Assembly (NCBI RefSeq): GCF_008124835.1
Contig: NZ_VNHW01000022.1
Span: 1-38,101, forward strand
Reading direction: 5' to 3'
DNA length: 38,101 nucleotides
Source of the DNA: Blastococcus xanthinilyticus
GTDB taxonomy: Bacteria > Actinomycetota > Actinomycetes > Mycobacteriales > Geodermatophilaceae
Part shown: piece after piece, positions 23,365-31,309 of the stretch
Numbering within the stretch: the stretch's first letter is position 1
How the letters are laid out: each line of letters opens with the position of its first letter
The notes under the pieces: model-generated
What the model saw: only the letters and a program-made list of their open reading frames with translations
What the model was told of the DNA's origin: nothing
Database searches by the model: none
Made by a program: the position numbers and the translations under genes

Positions 23365-24366
23365 TCAGTCCTGCTGGACTGCGGCGACCATCGCATCCAG
23401 CTCCGTCTTGTGGTCGTCGATGAACTGCTGCTCGATCTGCCGGGTGATCTCGGCGTGGCGCTCGCGGTAGTCCGTCTCCTCGCGGCAGTCGAGATCGGCC
23501 AGCGCCAGCTCCACCTCGCGCTCGCCGAGCGCGTCGATCGCCGCCTGGTCGGGCTCACCCGAGGCGAGTCCCTCGTCGGACATGCCGACGTTCTCGTACA
23601 TGGCGTTCAGCTCCTGGTGGATGGAGTCCGTGGCCTCCATCGGGTTGGCGTGGCCCCCGTGGCCCGCAGCGTCCATGCACGCTGTCCACTCGGCGTCCAG
23701 CTCTGCCATGCCGGGCCACGAAGCCATGTCGACGTACAGCTCGTTGAGGGCGTCGAACAGCGGCTTGAACTCCTCCGACTGCGCTGGGTCCTCGCCGGCG
23801 ACCTCGTGCTGCGCAGCGCCGTAGCAGCCCGCCGTCGTCCAGTCGTACTCGAAGGAGGCGTCCCCGGACGTCTCCTCCTCGTCGGGCATCGGCCCGTGCA
23901 GCGCCTCGTAGAAGGCCGTCTGCTCCGACTCCGAGAGGGTGGCCACGTAGTCGGCGTTCGGGTCGACGTACTCGTGCTCCGCCGGCGTCTCCTCGGCCAT
24001 CGGGGAGGTGACCGCGCCGTAGCCGTACTGGGCCACCCACTCCCGCTCGTCGGGTTCCCACTCGATGTCCTCGCCGGAGAAGGAGACGGTCGCGGACGTG
24101 TCGGGCCGGTACTCGAAGCCCTCGTCCTGCATGCACTGCGCGACGAGCTCCTCCGTCTCCCTCTGCTGCTGGGCGAACTGCCGTTCCTGCTCCTCGGGCG
24201 AGAGGTCGGCGCCGTATGCCGCGCTGAGGTACTCCGTCAACGGCGACTCCTGCTCGGCATCACCCGACGCTCCGGTGGCGTCCTCCTCCGACCCCGAGCA
24301 GCCGGACAGGAGGACGGCGAGGACGGCCGCGGCCGACAGTGGGGTGAGGGCACGACGGATGCGCAT
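23365..24366 (-). CDS. Acidic lipoprotein with recurring Cys motifs, first gene of the exporter operon
   Basis: A 333-residue lipoprotein of no recognised family. Signal peptide L-S-A-A-A-V-L-A-V-L-L-S-G-C gives Cys23 for lipidation. The mature part is very acidic and helical. It contains C-M-Q-D-E-G-F-E-Y, a C-M-x-x-x-G-[FY] pattern I associate with uncharacterised actinobacterial lipoproteins, plus A-G-C-Y-G-A-A, W-T-A-C-M-D-A-A-G and L-D-C-R-E-E-T-D-Y, so four Cys that could form two disulfides. The ATG at 24366 has GGAG five bases upstream; an upstream GTG at 24396 is less likely. Two bases separate it from the adaptor gene. It is the best candidate for the substrate-capturing or sensing part of the pump, by inference. 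Confidence 0.75.
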   Translation of the reverse strand: MRIRRALTPLSAAAVLAVLLSGCSGSEEDATGASGDAEQESPLTEYLSAAYGADLSPEEQERQFAQQQRETEELVAQCMQDEGFEYRPDTSATVSFSGEDIEWEPDEREWVAQYGYGAVTSPMAEETPAEHEYVDPNADYVATLSESEQTAFYEALHGPMPDEEETSGDASFEYDWTTAGCYGAAQHEVAGEDPAQSEEFKPLFDALNELYVDMASWPGMAELDAEWTACMDAAGHGGHANPMEATDSIHQELNAMYENVGMSDEGLASGEPDQAAIDALGEREVELALADLDCREETDYRERHAEITRQIEQQFIDDHKTELDAMVAAVQQD

Positions 24367-24527
24367 GGAGTCTCCCGAGGACGGTGGTGGCCGCACGGTA
24401 GACGGCGATGACCGCCGCGCGAGGGATTCCCGGAACGGGTCAGGTCACATTCTGGAATCGAGGCCCTCGCCGGCACCGCGAGTCCACCGGACCGCGCCGA
24501 CCTGGGCAGTCGTCCGACGGGCAGCCG

Positions 24528-24533
24528 TAGGGT
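24528..24533 (+). promoter_or_regulatory. Probable -10 element of the MFS transporter gene, leaderless
   Basis: TAGGGT lies six bases before the GTG start at 24540, with no ribosome binding site between. This fits a leaderless mRNA. The same hexamer precedes the gene at 3323-4504. Confidence 0.4.
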
Positions 24534-24539
24534 CGCCCG

Positions 24540-25697
24540 GTGATCTGGAAGCGCGCCGTGTTCGCGCTGTTCGCCGTCGCGGCGGGCACCAACGTCCCCA
24601 CCCCGCTGCTGCTGATCTACCAGGACCGCCTCGACCTCTCGGCGGAGGTGCTGACGGCGCTCTTCGGCTGCTACGCGGCGGGTCTGGTCCCCGCCCTCCT
24701 GCTGGCCGGGCAGCTGTCGGACCGGCTGGGCCGCCGGCAGGTCGCCATCCCCGGGATCGTGCTCTCGGCGCTGGCCTCGCTGGCGTTCGCCGCAGCCGGT
24801 GACTCGCTGACCCTGCTGTTCGCCGCCCGCTTCCTGCAGGGCGTGGTGAGCGGCGTCGTGTTCAGCGTCGGCAGCGCGTGGGTGGGCGAGCTCTCCCTGG
24901 CGTCCGGGGAGGGCGCCGGTGGCCGGCGGGCCGCGTTCGCCATGACCGCCGGCTTCTCGCTCGGCCCGCTCACCAGCGGGCTGCTCGGCCAGTACGCCCC
25001 CGCGCCCACCGTGCTCCCCTACCTCGTGCACACCGTGCTGGTCGCGGTCGGGCTCGCCTTCGCCGTGCGGCTGCCGGAGACCGTCGACCTGCAGCAGCGC
25101 CGCGACGCCGGCACCACCCACACCCCGGCCGCACCGCTGATCCGCCCCGGGGACGGCCTGCTGGTGTTGACCGTGCTGGCTCCGGTCGCGGTGTGCGTCT
25201 ACGCCTTCCCGTCCACGGTCATCAACGCGGTGCCGCTGCTGGTCGAGCTGCCCTACGGCGGGGTCGCGGTCACCGGCGTGCTGGCCGGGGTGACGCTCGG
25301 GGCGGGCACGGTGGTGGCCGGGTTGCAGCGCCGGCTCACCCGGTGGACGGCCGTCGTCGGCGTCGCCCTGGGCACGGCCGGCTACGGTTGCGCGGCGGTC
25401 TTCGCCGAGACCGGTGCGCTGCCCTGGCTGGTGCTCGCCGCACCGCTGCTCGGGGCGGGCGGCGGGCTCTGCCTCGCGGCGGGCCTGACGCTGACCGCCC
25501 GGCTGGCCGCCCCGGCGCGGCTCGGCGCCCTGACGTCGCTCTTCCTCGCCTGCGCCTACGTCGGGTTCGCCGCACCGTTCGTCATGGCGGTGGTCGCGCG
25601 CGCCACGTCGGCGACCGTTCCGCTGGCCGCCGCGGCCGTGCTGAGCGCCGTCCTCGCCGTCCGCCTGCTGCCGGTCGCCCGGGCCGGGCGGCTCTAG
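24540..25697 (+). CDS. MFS transporter
   Basis: A 385-residue major facilitator with about 12 spans and a central loop near residues 185-205 (V-D-L-Q-Q-R-R-D-A-G-T-T-H). The loop 2-3 signature appears as G-Q-L-S-D-R-L-G-R-R-Q-V (59-70). R-F-L-Q-G-V-V-S-G-V-V-F is the span-4 motif with its Arg. It is probably an exporter; the substrate is unknown. The GTG start is chosen from the -10 hexamer directly upstream. It is divergent from the lipoprotein/ABC operon across about 170 bases, so the two could share control. A strong hairpin follows the stop. Confidence 0.9.
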   Translation: MIWKRAVFALFAVAAGTNVPTPLLLIYQDRLDLSAEVLTALFGCYAAGLVPALLLAGQLSDRLGRRQVAIPGIVLSALASLAFAAAGDSLTLLFAARFLQGVVSGVVFSVGSAWVGELSLASGEGAGGRRAAFAMTAGFSLGPLTSGLLGQYAPAPTVLPYLVHTVLVAVGLAFAVRLPETVDLQQRRDAGTTHTPAAPLIRPGDGLLVLTVLAPVAVCVYAFPSTVINAVPLLVELPYGGVAVTGVLAGVTLGAGTVVAGLQRRLTRWTAVVGVALGTAGYGCAAVFAETGALPWLVLAAPLLGAGGGLCLAAGLTLTARLAAPARLGALTSLFLACAYVGFAAPFVMAVVARATSATVPLAAAAVLSAVLAVRLLPVARAGRL

Positions 25698-25710
25698 GCC
25701 CGGGACACGA

Positions 25711-25742
25711 CGACGCCCCCTCCCGAACGGGAGGGGGCGTCG
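25711..25742. terminator. Strong bidirectional terminator
   Basis: A perfect 14-bp stem, CGACGCCCCCTCCC and its complement, with loop GAAC. It lies between the MFS stop and the stop of the Liv-type binding protein gene, which converge. Confidence 0.85.
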
Positions 25743-25756
25743 CCAGGTGTGTCGCG

Positions 25757-26998
25757 TCAGCCGGCGATGTCGGCCGCGAACTCGCCCTCGAAGGACTCCT
25801 GGAGGACCGTCGCGCCGCCGGGAACGTCGGCCGGCTGGAGGATGAAGCTCTCCAGGCTGGGCGACTTGCCGAGCTCGAAGCCACGGATCGGGACGGTGAG
25901 GCCGCCGGTCTCGGCCTCTTCGAGCTCCTGGAAGGCGGTGAGCACGCCCTCGCGGGTGAGGTCACCGTTCTCGCAGGCCTGGTCGAGCACCTGCTTCATC
26001 AGCTCGGCCATGCCGAAGCCCACGACGACGCCCAGGCTCGGGGTCGCCTCGGGGTAGGCCTCCTGGTACTGCTGGAGCAGCTCGGGGTGCGCGTCGAAGG
26101 ACGACACCGGCGAGGCGACGTACAGGTGGGTCTTCAGCCACTCGGCCGCCGGGCCCTCGAGCAGGCCCGGGGCGAAGACCGGGTTGCTGCCGAGGATCGG
26201 CACGTCGAGGCCCTGGGCCGCCGCCACCGTCGCCACCGAGGCGGTCTGCCCGGGGGCGACGGTGAGCGCGATGGCGTCCACGCCCGCGGACTTGAACTGG
26301 GTGATCTGGGCGCTCATGTCCTGGTCGGTGGCCTTGATCTGGGCCGGGATGATCTCCAGGCCCTTCGCCGCGGCGACGGCCTCGCTGCCCGCCAGGCCGT
26401 TGGCCCCGTACTCGCCCTCGAAGTAGATGTGGCCGACGGTGTCGCCCTCCTGGAGCAGGCCCTGCTCGAAGAGATAGTCGTAGCCGTTGGCGATCTCCAC
26501 GTCGTAGGTGGCCCCCACGACGCCGGTGCCGGGGATCTCGGTCAGCGTCTTCGACCAGGCCGACGGGAAGTTGACGATCTGGTCGGCCTCGTACTCCGGC
26601 GCGAGTGCGGTGTTGATCGGCGAACCGATCGTCTGCTGCATCGCGAGGATGTTGTCCTGCATGCCGCTGTAGAGCTGGACGCCCTGCTGCGGAACGTAGC
26701 CGGTGTCCTGGATCTCGAGGCTGACGTCGTAGGTGTCGCAGACCTGGTTGTTCTCCCAGAACAGCTGGTTGGCGTTGGTGATGTCGTTGCCGAGGGCGGC
26801 GAAGACACCCGTCAGGTCGGTGAGCACGCCGAGGTTGATGGTCTCGCCCTCGATACCGACGTCGGTCGCGACGTCGCCGCCGGCGGCCGCTTCTCCGCCG
26901 CCGGAGCTCTCCGGCGCCTTGGTGCTGCAGCCGGTGGCGGCCACGACGAAGGTGGCGGCCAGCATCGTCACGCCGGTGGATCGCTTGCTGAGTCTCAC
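25757..26998 (-). CDS. Branched-chain amino acid-type ABC substrate-binding lipoprotein
   Basis: The 413-residue extracytoplasmic receptor of the importer, of the Peripla_BP_6 (type I) fold. A short basic start and a hydrophobic run end in A-A-T-G-C, placing the lipid-anchored Cys at 24. A Gly/Ala-rich spacer follows, then the opening strand I-N-L-G-V-L-T-D-L-T-G-V-F, where family members have G-x-x-x-[PD]-L-[ST]-G. Later motifs are F-E-G-E-Y-G-A-N-G and S-A-G-V-D-A-I-A-L-T-V-A-P-G. Ligands in the family include branched-chain amino acids, amides, urea and aromatic acids, and I cannot choose among them. GTG at 26998 with AGGGAG upstream; it overlaps the LivM-like stop as GTGA. It is the last gene of the operon. 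Confidence 0.9.
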   Translation of the reverse strand: MRLSKRSTGVTMLAATFVVAATGCSTKAPESSGGGEAAAGGDVATDVGIEGETINLGVLTDLTGVFAALGNDITNANQLFWENNQVCDTYDVSLEIQDTGYVPQQGVQLYSGMQDNILAMQQTIGSPINTALAPEYEADQIVNFPSAWSKTLTEIPGTGVVGATYDVEIANGYDYLFEQGLLQEGDTVGHIYFEGEYGANGLAGSEAVAAAKGLEIIPAQIKATDQDMSAQITQFKSAGVDAIALTVAPGQTASVATVAAAQGLDVPILGSNPVFAPGLLEGPAAEWLKTHLYVASPVSSFDAHPELLQQYQEAYPEATPSLGVVVGFGMAELMKQVLDQACENGDLTREGVLTAFQELEEAETGGLTVPIRGFELGKSPSLESFILQPADVPGGATVLQESFEGEFAADIAG

Positions 26999-28224
26999 GT
27001 GGTGCTCCCTTGGGCTGGTGGGTCGGACGGAGTGGGTTCGGAGGTCGGGCCGTGGGATTCGGGTGGTCGCTGGGTGACGGAGCCCCCGGGGCGGCGGAAG
27101 CGGCCGGTGATCCGCCTGGCGATGCCGGCCAGGCCGGCGGGTTCGAAGAGGATGACCACGACGATCGCGGCGCCGAAGAGGAAGCGGGCGGCCTCGCCGG
27201 CGGCCAGGCCGCCGGAGCCCCGGTCGCCGACGAAGGGGATCAGGTCGGCGTAGCGCTGGAAGACCAGCGGGAGCGCGCTGACGAAGATCGCGCCCAGGAC
27301 GGCGCCGTTCACCGACCCGAGGCCGCCGAGCACGATCATGGCCAGGTAGAGGATGGACAGCTCCAGCCCGAACGACTCCGGGGCGATGCTGCCGATGGAC
27401 AGGGCGTACATGACCCCGGCCAGGCCCGCGTACATGGAGCTGACCAGGAAGATGCGCGCCTTGTAGCCCTGCACGTTGACGCCCATGACCGAGGCGGCGA
27501 CCTCGCTGTCGCGCTGGGTCTGCAGCGCCCGGCCGGGACGGCCGCGCAGCAGGTTCCGGGCGAACAGGTAGGCGGCGAGGGCCAGGACCAGCCCGAGGTA
27601 CCAGAGCCGCTCGGCCTCGCGGAACGGCACCCCGAGGACGTACAGCTCCGGGTCGCGGTTGGCGAAGGCGAAGCCGAACAGCTCGAAGTTCGGGGCGGCG
27701 CGGCCGTTGAACCCGCCGGTGACCTCGGTCCAGCTGTTGAGCACGTGGATGCCGATGAACACCAGCGCCAGGGAGGCGACACCGAGGTAGATGCCGCGCA
27801 GCCGGGCGGCGAGCGGGCTGAAGATCAGCCCGGCGAGGCCGGCCAGCAGCACCCCGACGATCATCCCGACGATCGGCGGCAGCCCCAGCCCGCCCAGCTC
27901 GGCGACCCCGAGGCCCCCCTCCTCACCGGAGATGTAGGTGTAGCTGACCGCACCGACGGCGAGGAAGAAGGCGTGCGCCAGGGACAGCTGCCCGCTGTTC
28001 CCGACCAGCAGGTTCAGCCCGATCGCGCCGACGATCGCGCCGAACACGGCGAAGCCGGTGCGCAGCCAGAACTCCTCCACGTACAGCGGCAGCGCCAGCA
28101 GCACCACCAGCAGCGCGACCAGCAGCAGCGGCTTGAGCCACGACCGCCGGCTCCGCGCGGGCGCCGGTGCGCTCCCCCCGGCCCGGCTGGCCCCGGCCGG
28201 GGCGGTCACGGTGGCCTCAGACAC
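26995..28224 (-). CDS. livM: Branched-chain amino acid-type ABC permease, LivM-like
   Basis: One of two transmembrane subunits (409 residues). After a Pro/Arg-rich cytoplasmic start come about ten spans. Family motifs are G-L-N-L-L-V-G-N-S-G-Q-L-S-L-A-H-A-F-F (near 70-88), R-L-R-G-I-Y-L-G-V-A-S-L-A, G-R-A-L-Q-T-Q-R-D-S-E-V-A-A, and the permease/ATPase contact region M-G-V-N-V-Q-G-Y-K-A-R-I-F. The last ~30 residues are a polar Pro/Ser/Thr tail. Stop and start overlap its neighbours by 4 and 8 bases, so translation is coupled to the whole cluster. Confidence 0.92.
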   Translation of the reverse strand: MSEATVTAPAGASRAGGSAPAPARSRRSWLKPLLLVALLVVLLALPLYVEEFWLRTGFAVFGAIVGAIGLNLLVGNSGQLSLAHAFFLAVGAVSYTYISGEEGGLGVAELGGLGLPPIVGMIVGVLLAGLAGLIFSPLAARLRGIYLGVASLALVFIGIHVLNSWTEVTGGFNGRAAPNFELFGFAFANRDPELYVLGVPFREAERLWYLGLVLALAAYLFARNLLRGRPGRALQTQRDSEVAASVMGVNVQGYKARIFLVSSMYAGLAGVMYALSIGSIAPESFGLELSILYLAMIVLGGLGSVNGAVLGAIFVSALPLVFQRYADLIPFVGDRGSGGLAAGEAARFLFGAAIVVVILFEPAGLAGIARRITGRFRRPGGSVTQRPPESHGPTSEPTPSDPPAQGSTT

Positions 28225-29107
28225 GGGTCAGCTCCTTGGTCCCGAACAGGCCGGAGGGCCGGAACATGAGGACGATGATCATCACGATGAACGGCACCAC
28301 CGCGCTGAACCCGCGGCCGAGGAACAGCAGCTGGTCCTGGTAGCCGGCGGCCATCGCCTCGGCGATGCCGATCAGCAGGCCACCGACCAGCGCACCGCCG
28401 GTGGAGTCCAGGCCGCCGAGGATCGCCGCGGGGAACGCCCGCAGCGCGACGGCGTAGGCGGTGGGGGTGACCCCGGGGGTCGGTGACCCGACCAGGAACA
28501 GCGCCGCGACCGCGGCCAGCACGCCCGCGACCACCCAGGCCAGGGCGGAGACCCGCCCCTGGCGGATGCCCATGAGCGCCGCGGTCTCGCCGTCCTCGGC
28601 CGAGGCGCGCATCGCGATCCCCCAGCTCGAGTACTTGAACGCCAGGAAGAACGCCGCGATCAGCACCGCCGCCACCAGGAAGGCGATCAGCCGGTTCTGG
28701 CTCAGCCCGACGCTGCCGATCCGGAAGGACTCCCCGCCCCACGGGTGCGGCACGTTGAGGATGTCCGAGCCGAGCCGCCGGATCAGCTCGGTCAGCAGGA
28801 TGATGTCGACGCCGATGGTGACGATCGCCAGGCTGATCACCGCCGCGCCGCGGAGCCGGTTGATGATCAGCCGCTCGATGACGATCGCCGCGGCCGCGGT
28901 GATGAGGATGCCCACCAGCACCGCCGGCAGGAACCCGATCGAGTCCGAGAGCCGGGCGATGGAGTAGGCGCCCAGCAGCAGCAGCGAGCCGTGGGTGAAG
29001 CTCACGACCTCGCTGGCCTTGAAGATGATCACGAACCCCAGGGCGATCAGCGCGTAGAGCGCGCCCAGGGAGATCCCGTTGAGGAGCAGGGACAGGAACT
29101 GGGTCAC
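28217..29107 (-). CDS. livH: Branched-chain amino acid-type ABC permease, LivH-like
   Basis: The second membrane subunit, 296 residues with about eight spans. It begins M-T-Q-F-L-S-L-L-L-N-G-I-S-L-G-A-L-Y-A-L, the LivH N terminus, followed by G-F-V-I-I-F-K-A-S-E-V-V-S-F-T-H-G-S-L. The EAA-like contact loop is M-R-A-S-A-E-D-G-E-T-A-A-L-M-G-I. It ends with M-I-I-V-L-M-F-R-P-S-G-L-F-G. The GTG at 29107 overlaps the LivG stop as GTGA; a long in-frame extension upstream (to 30481) is a shadow of livG and livF and is rejected. Confidence 0.93.
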   Translation of the reverse strand: MTQFLSLLLNGISLGALYALIALGFVIIFKASEVVSFTHGSLLLLGAYSIARLSDSIGFLPAVLVGILITAAAAIVIERLIINRLRGAAVISLAIVTIGVDIILLTELIRRLGSDILNVPHPWGGESFRIGSVGLSQNRLIAFLVAAVLIAAFFLAFKYSSWGIAMRASAEDGETAALMGIRQGRVSALAWVVAGVLAAVAALFLVGSPTPGVTPTAYAVALRAFPAAILGGLDSTGGALVGGLLIGIAEAMAAGYQDQLLFLGRGFSAVVPFIVMIIVLMFRPSGLFGTKELTRV

Positions 29108-30123
29108 GACGTCGCCCCAGACGAGTCGGAGGAACGGGGGTCGGCGGCCGGCCGTCGGCCGGCCTCGGCGGTCTGGTCGTGCTCGGCGGCGTGGTGCTCG
29201 GCGGCGTGGTGCTCGGCGGCGTGGTGCTCGGCGGCGTGGTGCTCGGCGGCGTGGTGCTCGGCGGCGTGGTGCTCGGCGGCCTCGGCCGGGTCGGCCTCGT
29301 CGCCGGAGCCGAGGTAGGCGCGGATCACCTCGGGGTCGGACTGCACCTGCGCCGGGGTGCCGTCGGCGATCAGGCGTCCGAAGTCGAGCACGGTGACCCG
29401 GTCGGCCAGGGACATGACCATCCCCATGTCGTGCTCGACGAGGACGACGGAGATCCCGAGCGCCGAGCGGATCTCCAGGATGGCCGCGGCCATCCGGTCG
29501 GTCTCCTCGGCGTTCATGCCGGCCACCGGCTCGTCCAGCAGCAGCAGCCGGGGCTCGGTGCACAGCGCCCGGGCGACCTCGACCCGCTTCTGGTCGCCGT
29601 AGGAGAGCACCCCGACCGGGGTGTGCAGCTTCTCGCCGAGATCGAGGAACTCGGCGATCTCCGCGATCCGGGCGCCGTGGATCTTGCCCTCGCGGGTCGC
29701 CTTCGGCAGCCGCAGCCCGGCGGCGAGGAAGCCGGCCTTGGTGAGGTGGTGGCGGCCCAGCATCAGGTTCTCGGCCACCGACTGGGTGCCCGACAGCGCG
29801 ATGTTCTGGAACGCCCGGGCCACGCCGATGCCGGCGATCTTGTACGGGCGCATCTGGTCCAGCCGGTGCTCGCCGAACCGGACCTGGCCCTCGGCGGCCT
29901 TGTAGACGCCGGACAGGACGTTGAACATCGTCGACTTGCCCGCGCCGTTGGGGCCGATGATGGCGTGGATCGCGCCGGGCTGGACGGTGAAGGACACGTC
30001 GGACAGGGCGTTGATCGCCCCGAACCGGACGCTGACCCCGTCCACCTCCACCGGCGGGATGTCCGACCGGATCTCCGGCCCGGCCGGCCCCGTGGCCGAC
30101 CCCGCAGCCGTCGCCCCGGTCAT
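29104..30123 (-). CDS. livG: Branched-chain amino acid-type ABC ATPase, LivG-like, with His-rich C-terminal tail
   Basis: A nucleotide-binding subunit. The ABC domain has Walker A G-P-N-G-A-G-K-S-T (near 57-65), Q-loop A-R-A-F-Q-N-I-A-L, signature L-S-Y-G-D-Q-K-R-V-E-V-A-R-A, Walker B L-L-L-L-D-E-P-V-A-G-M-N and V-L-V-E-H-D-M. LivG proteins usually end soon after the A-Y-L-G motif; this one continues for about 65 residues, with six perfect A-E-H-H-A repeats and a seventh ending A-E-H-D, then a polar end. Such His clusters can bind Ni2+, Zn2+ or Cu2+; whether this matters here is unknown. The ATG at 30123 overlaps the LivF stop as ATGA; a GTG at 30132 is the alternative. Confidence 0.93.
   Translation of the reverse strand: MTGATAAGSATGPAGPEIRSDIPPVEVDGVSVRFGAINALSDVSFTVQPGAIHAIIGPNGAGKSTMFNVLSGVYKAAEGQVRFGEHRLDQMRPYKIAGIGVARAFQNIALSGTQSVAENLMLGRHHLTKAGFLAAGLRLPKATREGKIHGARIAEIAEFLDLGEKLHTPVGVLSYGDQKRVEVARALCTEPRLLLLDEPVAGMNAEETDRMAAAILEIRSALGISVVLVEHDMGMVMSLADRVTVLDFGRLIADGTPAQVQSDPEVIRAYLGSGDEADPAEAAEHHAAEHHAAEHHAAEHHAAEHHAAEHHAAEHDQTAEAGRRPAADPRSSDSSGATS
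29176..29280. repeat. 15-bp tandem repeat encoding the His-rich tail of LivG
   Basis: Six identical copies of GTGGTGCTCGGCGGC run from 29191 to 29280, preceded by one copy with a single change (29176-29190). On the coding strand each unit encodes A-E-H-H-A. Perfect identity at the DNA level indicates recent expansion or homogenisation. Confidence 0.92.
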
Positions 30124-30911
30124 GCCGTCCACCGCGACAGCTTCTTGCCCGACGCCGCCCGCACCCGCGGGTGCTCCGCGTCGCCGCCGTCGTGGCCCAG
30201 GTACAGCCGCTGCACCTCGTCGGTCTGCGACAGCTCGCGCGCGTCGCCGGACAGCGACACCTCCCCGACGTCGAGCACGTAGGCCAGGTCGGCGACCCCG
30301 AGGGCCATCGTCGCGTTCTGCTCCACCAGCAGCACCGAGGTGCCCTGCCGGTTGATCTCCGCGACGACCTCACCGATCTGACCGATGATCCGCGGCGCCA
30401 GGCCGAGCGACGGCTCGTCCAGCAGCAGCAGCTTCGGGCTGGCCATGAGCGCCCGGCCGATGGCGAGCATCTGCTGCTCACCGCCGGACAGCAGCGCCCC
30501 GCGCTGGGAGCTGCGCTCCTTCAGCACCGGGAACATGTCGTAGACCCGCTCCTGGGCCTTGGCCTTGGCGGCCTTGTCCCGGTTCCCCATCCCACCGGCG
30601 CGCAGGTTCTCCTCCACGGTGAGGCGGCCGAAGATCCGCCGCCCCTCGGGCACCTGGACCAGCCCCAGCCGGACCGCCTGCGCCGGATCGCGGGAGACCA
30701 GGTCGGTGCCGTCGAAGTTCACCGACCCGGACTCGACCCGGCCTCGGTGCAGGCGCAGGGTGCCGGAGATGGTGCGCAGGAGGGTCGTCTTCCCGGCGCC
30801 GTTGCTGCCGAGCACCGCGACGACCTTCCCGTCGGGCACCTCCATGGACACCCCCCGGACGGCCTGGACGGCACCGCCGTAGGTGACGTGCAACGACTCG
30901 ATGCTCAGCAC
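30120..30911 (-). CDS. livF: Branched-chain amino acid-type ABC ATPase, LivF-like
   Basis: The second nucleotide-binding subunit and first gene of the operon, about 263 residues. Walker A is G-S-N-G-A-G-K-T-T, followed by L-L-R-T-I-S-G-T; the LivF motif V-P-E-G-R-R-I-F-G-R-L-T-V-E-E-N-L comes next, then signature L-S-G-G-E-Q-Q-M-L-A-I-G-R-A, Walker B L-L-L-L-D-E-P-S-L-G-L-A-P and V-E-Q-N. The start is uncertain: AAAGGA lies one base before a GTG at 30920 and about ten before a GTG at 30911; the latter gives the usual M-L-x-I-x-x-L-x-V-x-Y-G-G beginning. The longer open frame to 31124 is Arg/Pro-rich and rejected. Confidence 0.92.
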   Translation of the reverse strand: MLSIESLHVTYGGAVQAVRGVSMEVPDGKVVAVLGSNGAGKTTLLRTISGTLRLHRGRVESGSVNFDGTDLVSRDPAQAVRLGLVQVPEGRRIFGRLTVEENLRAGGMGNRDKAAKAKAQERVYDMFPVLKERSSQRGALLSGGEQQMLAIGRALMASPKLLLLDEPSLGLAPRIIGQIGEVVAEINRQGTSVLLVEQNATMALGVADLAYVLDVGEVSLSGDARELSQTDEVQRLYLGHDGGDAEHPRVRAASGKKLSRWTA

Positions 30912-31134
30912 GGACAGCACATCCTTTCTGCGCCGACGGGCGGCGCTGGGGCGAGCGTGCAACAAAGGGCGGCCCGTGCTGCGGGGCCGCCGGGAAGGCG
31001 GGAACCGACTCCGTCGGCGGGCGCCGCTGCCGGCCGACCGGACGCCCGGCGGAGCCGCGGACGGCGTCTCCGACGGGACGTGCACCTCCCCGGCCCAGGG
31101 GCACGGGGACGTGATCTGGCGCACATGGGGCGTG

Positions 31135-31140
31135 ACTCTA
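31135..31140 (-). promoter_or_regulatory. Candidate -10 element of the Liv-type operon
   Basis: TAGAGT on the minus strand fits TANNNT. It is more than 200 bases upstream of livF, so it implies a long leader, and no clear -35 is seen. Confidence 0.3.
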
Positions 31141-31181
31141 GGGGTAGATCACCAGGAGTCCACCGCCGCGATGGTCACGGA

Positions 31182-31201
31182 TCGGTCACCTTCCTGACCG
31201 A
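31182..31201. promoter_or_regulatory. Candidate operator: TCGGTCA-N6-TGACCGA inverted repeat
   Basis: Perfect 7-base arms are separated by CCTTCC. A further GGTCAC half-site lies 11 bases to the left in direct orientation. It sits about 40 bases upstream of the candidate -10 of the Liv-type operon, a usual place for a regulator. It could also be part of a weak terminator of the ATP-grasp gene. Confidence 0.4.
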
Positions 31202-31309
31202 GGTCGACCGGACGGCCGGCGGACTCCCCGGTCCGCTACCGGCGGGGACCCCGTGGGCCGCGGGCACGTTCCCCGCGGTACCGACGTCGTCCGCGCGGCG
31301 GTGCCGGCG

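Larger units (their letters stand above)
30912..31309. other. Upstream region of the Liv-type operon
   Basis: About 400 bases between the ATP-grasp gene stop and livF. It must hold the operon promoter. A TANNNT hexamer (31135-31140, minus strand) and an inverted repeat (31182-31201) lie close together in an AT-richer part; the stretch from about 30940 to 31090 shows no clear signal. I see no believable coding frame. Confidence 0.55.

Noticed and set aside
29176..29280. CRISPR-like array
   Set aside because: Units are 15 bp with no spacers and lie in frame inside livG, encoding A-E-H-H-A.
28217..30481. 754-codon minus-strand frame, which would fuse LivH to a long N-terminal extension
   Set aside because: The extra part overlaps livG and livF in another frame, contains repeated Arg/Pro/Ala tracts from the 15-bp repeats, and the GTG at 29107 gives a normal LivH.
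30912..31124. N-terminal extension of LivF
   Set aside because: Composition is Arg/Pro/Ser-rich and unlike the family; normal LivF starts fit GTG at 30911 or 30920.
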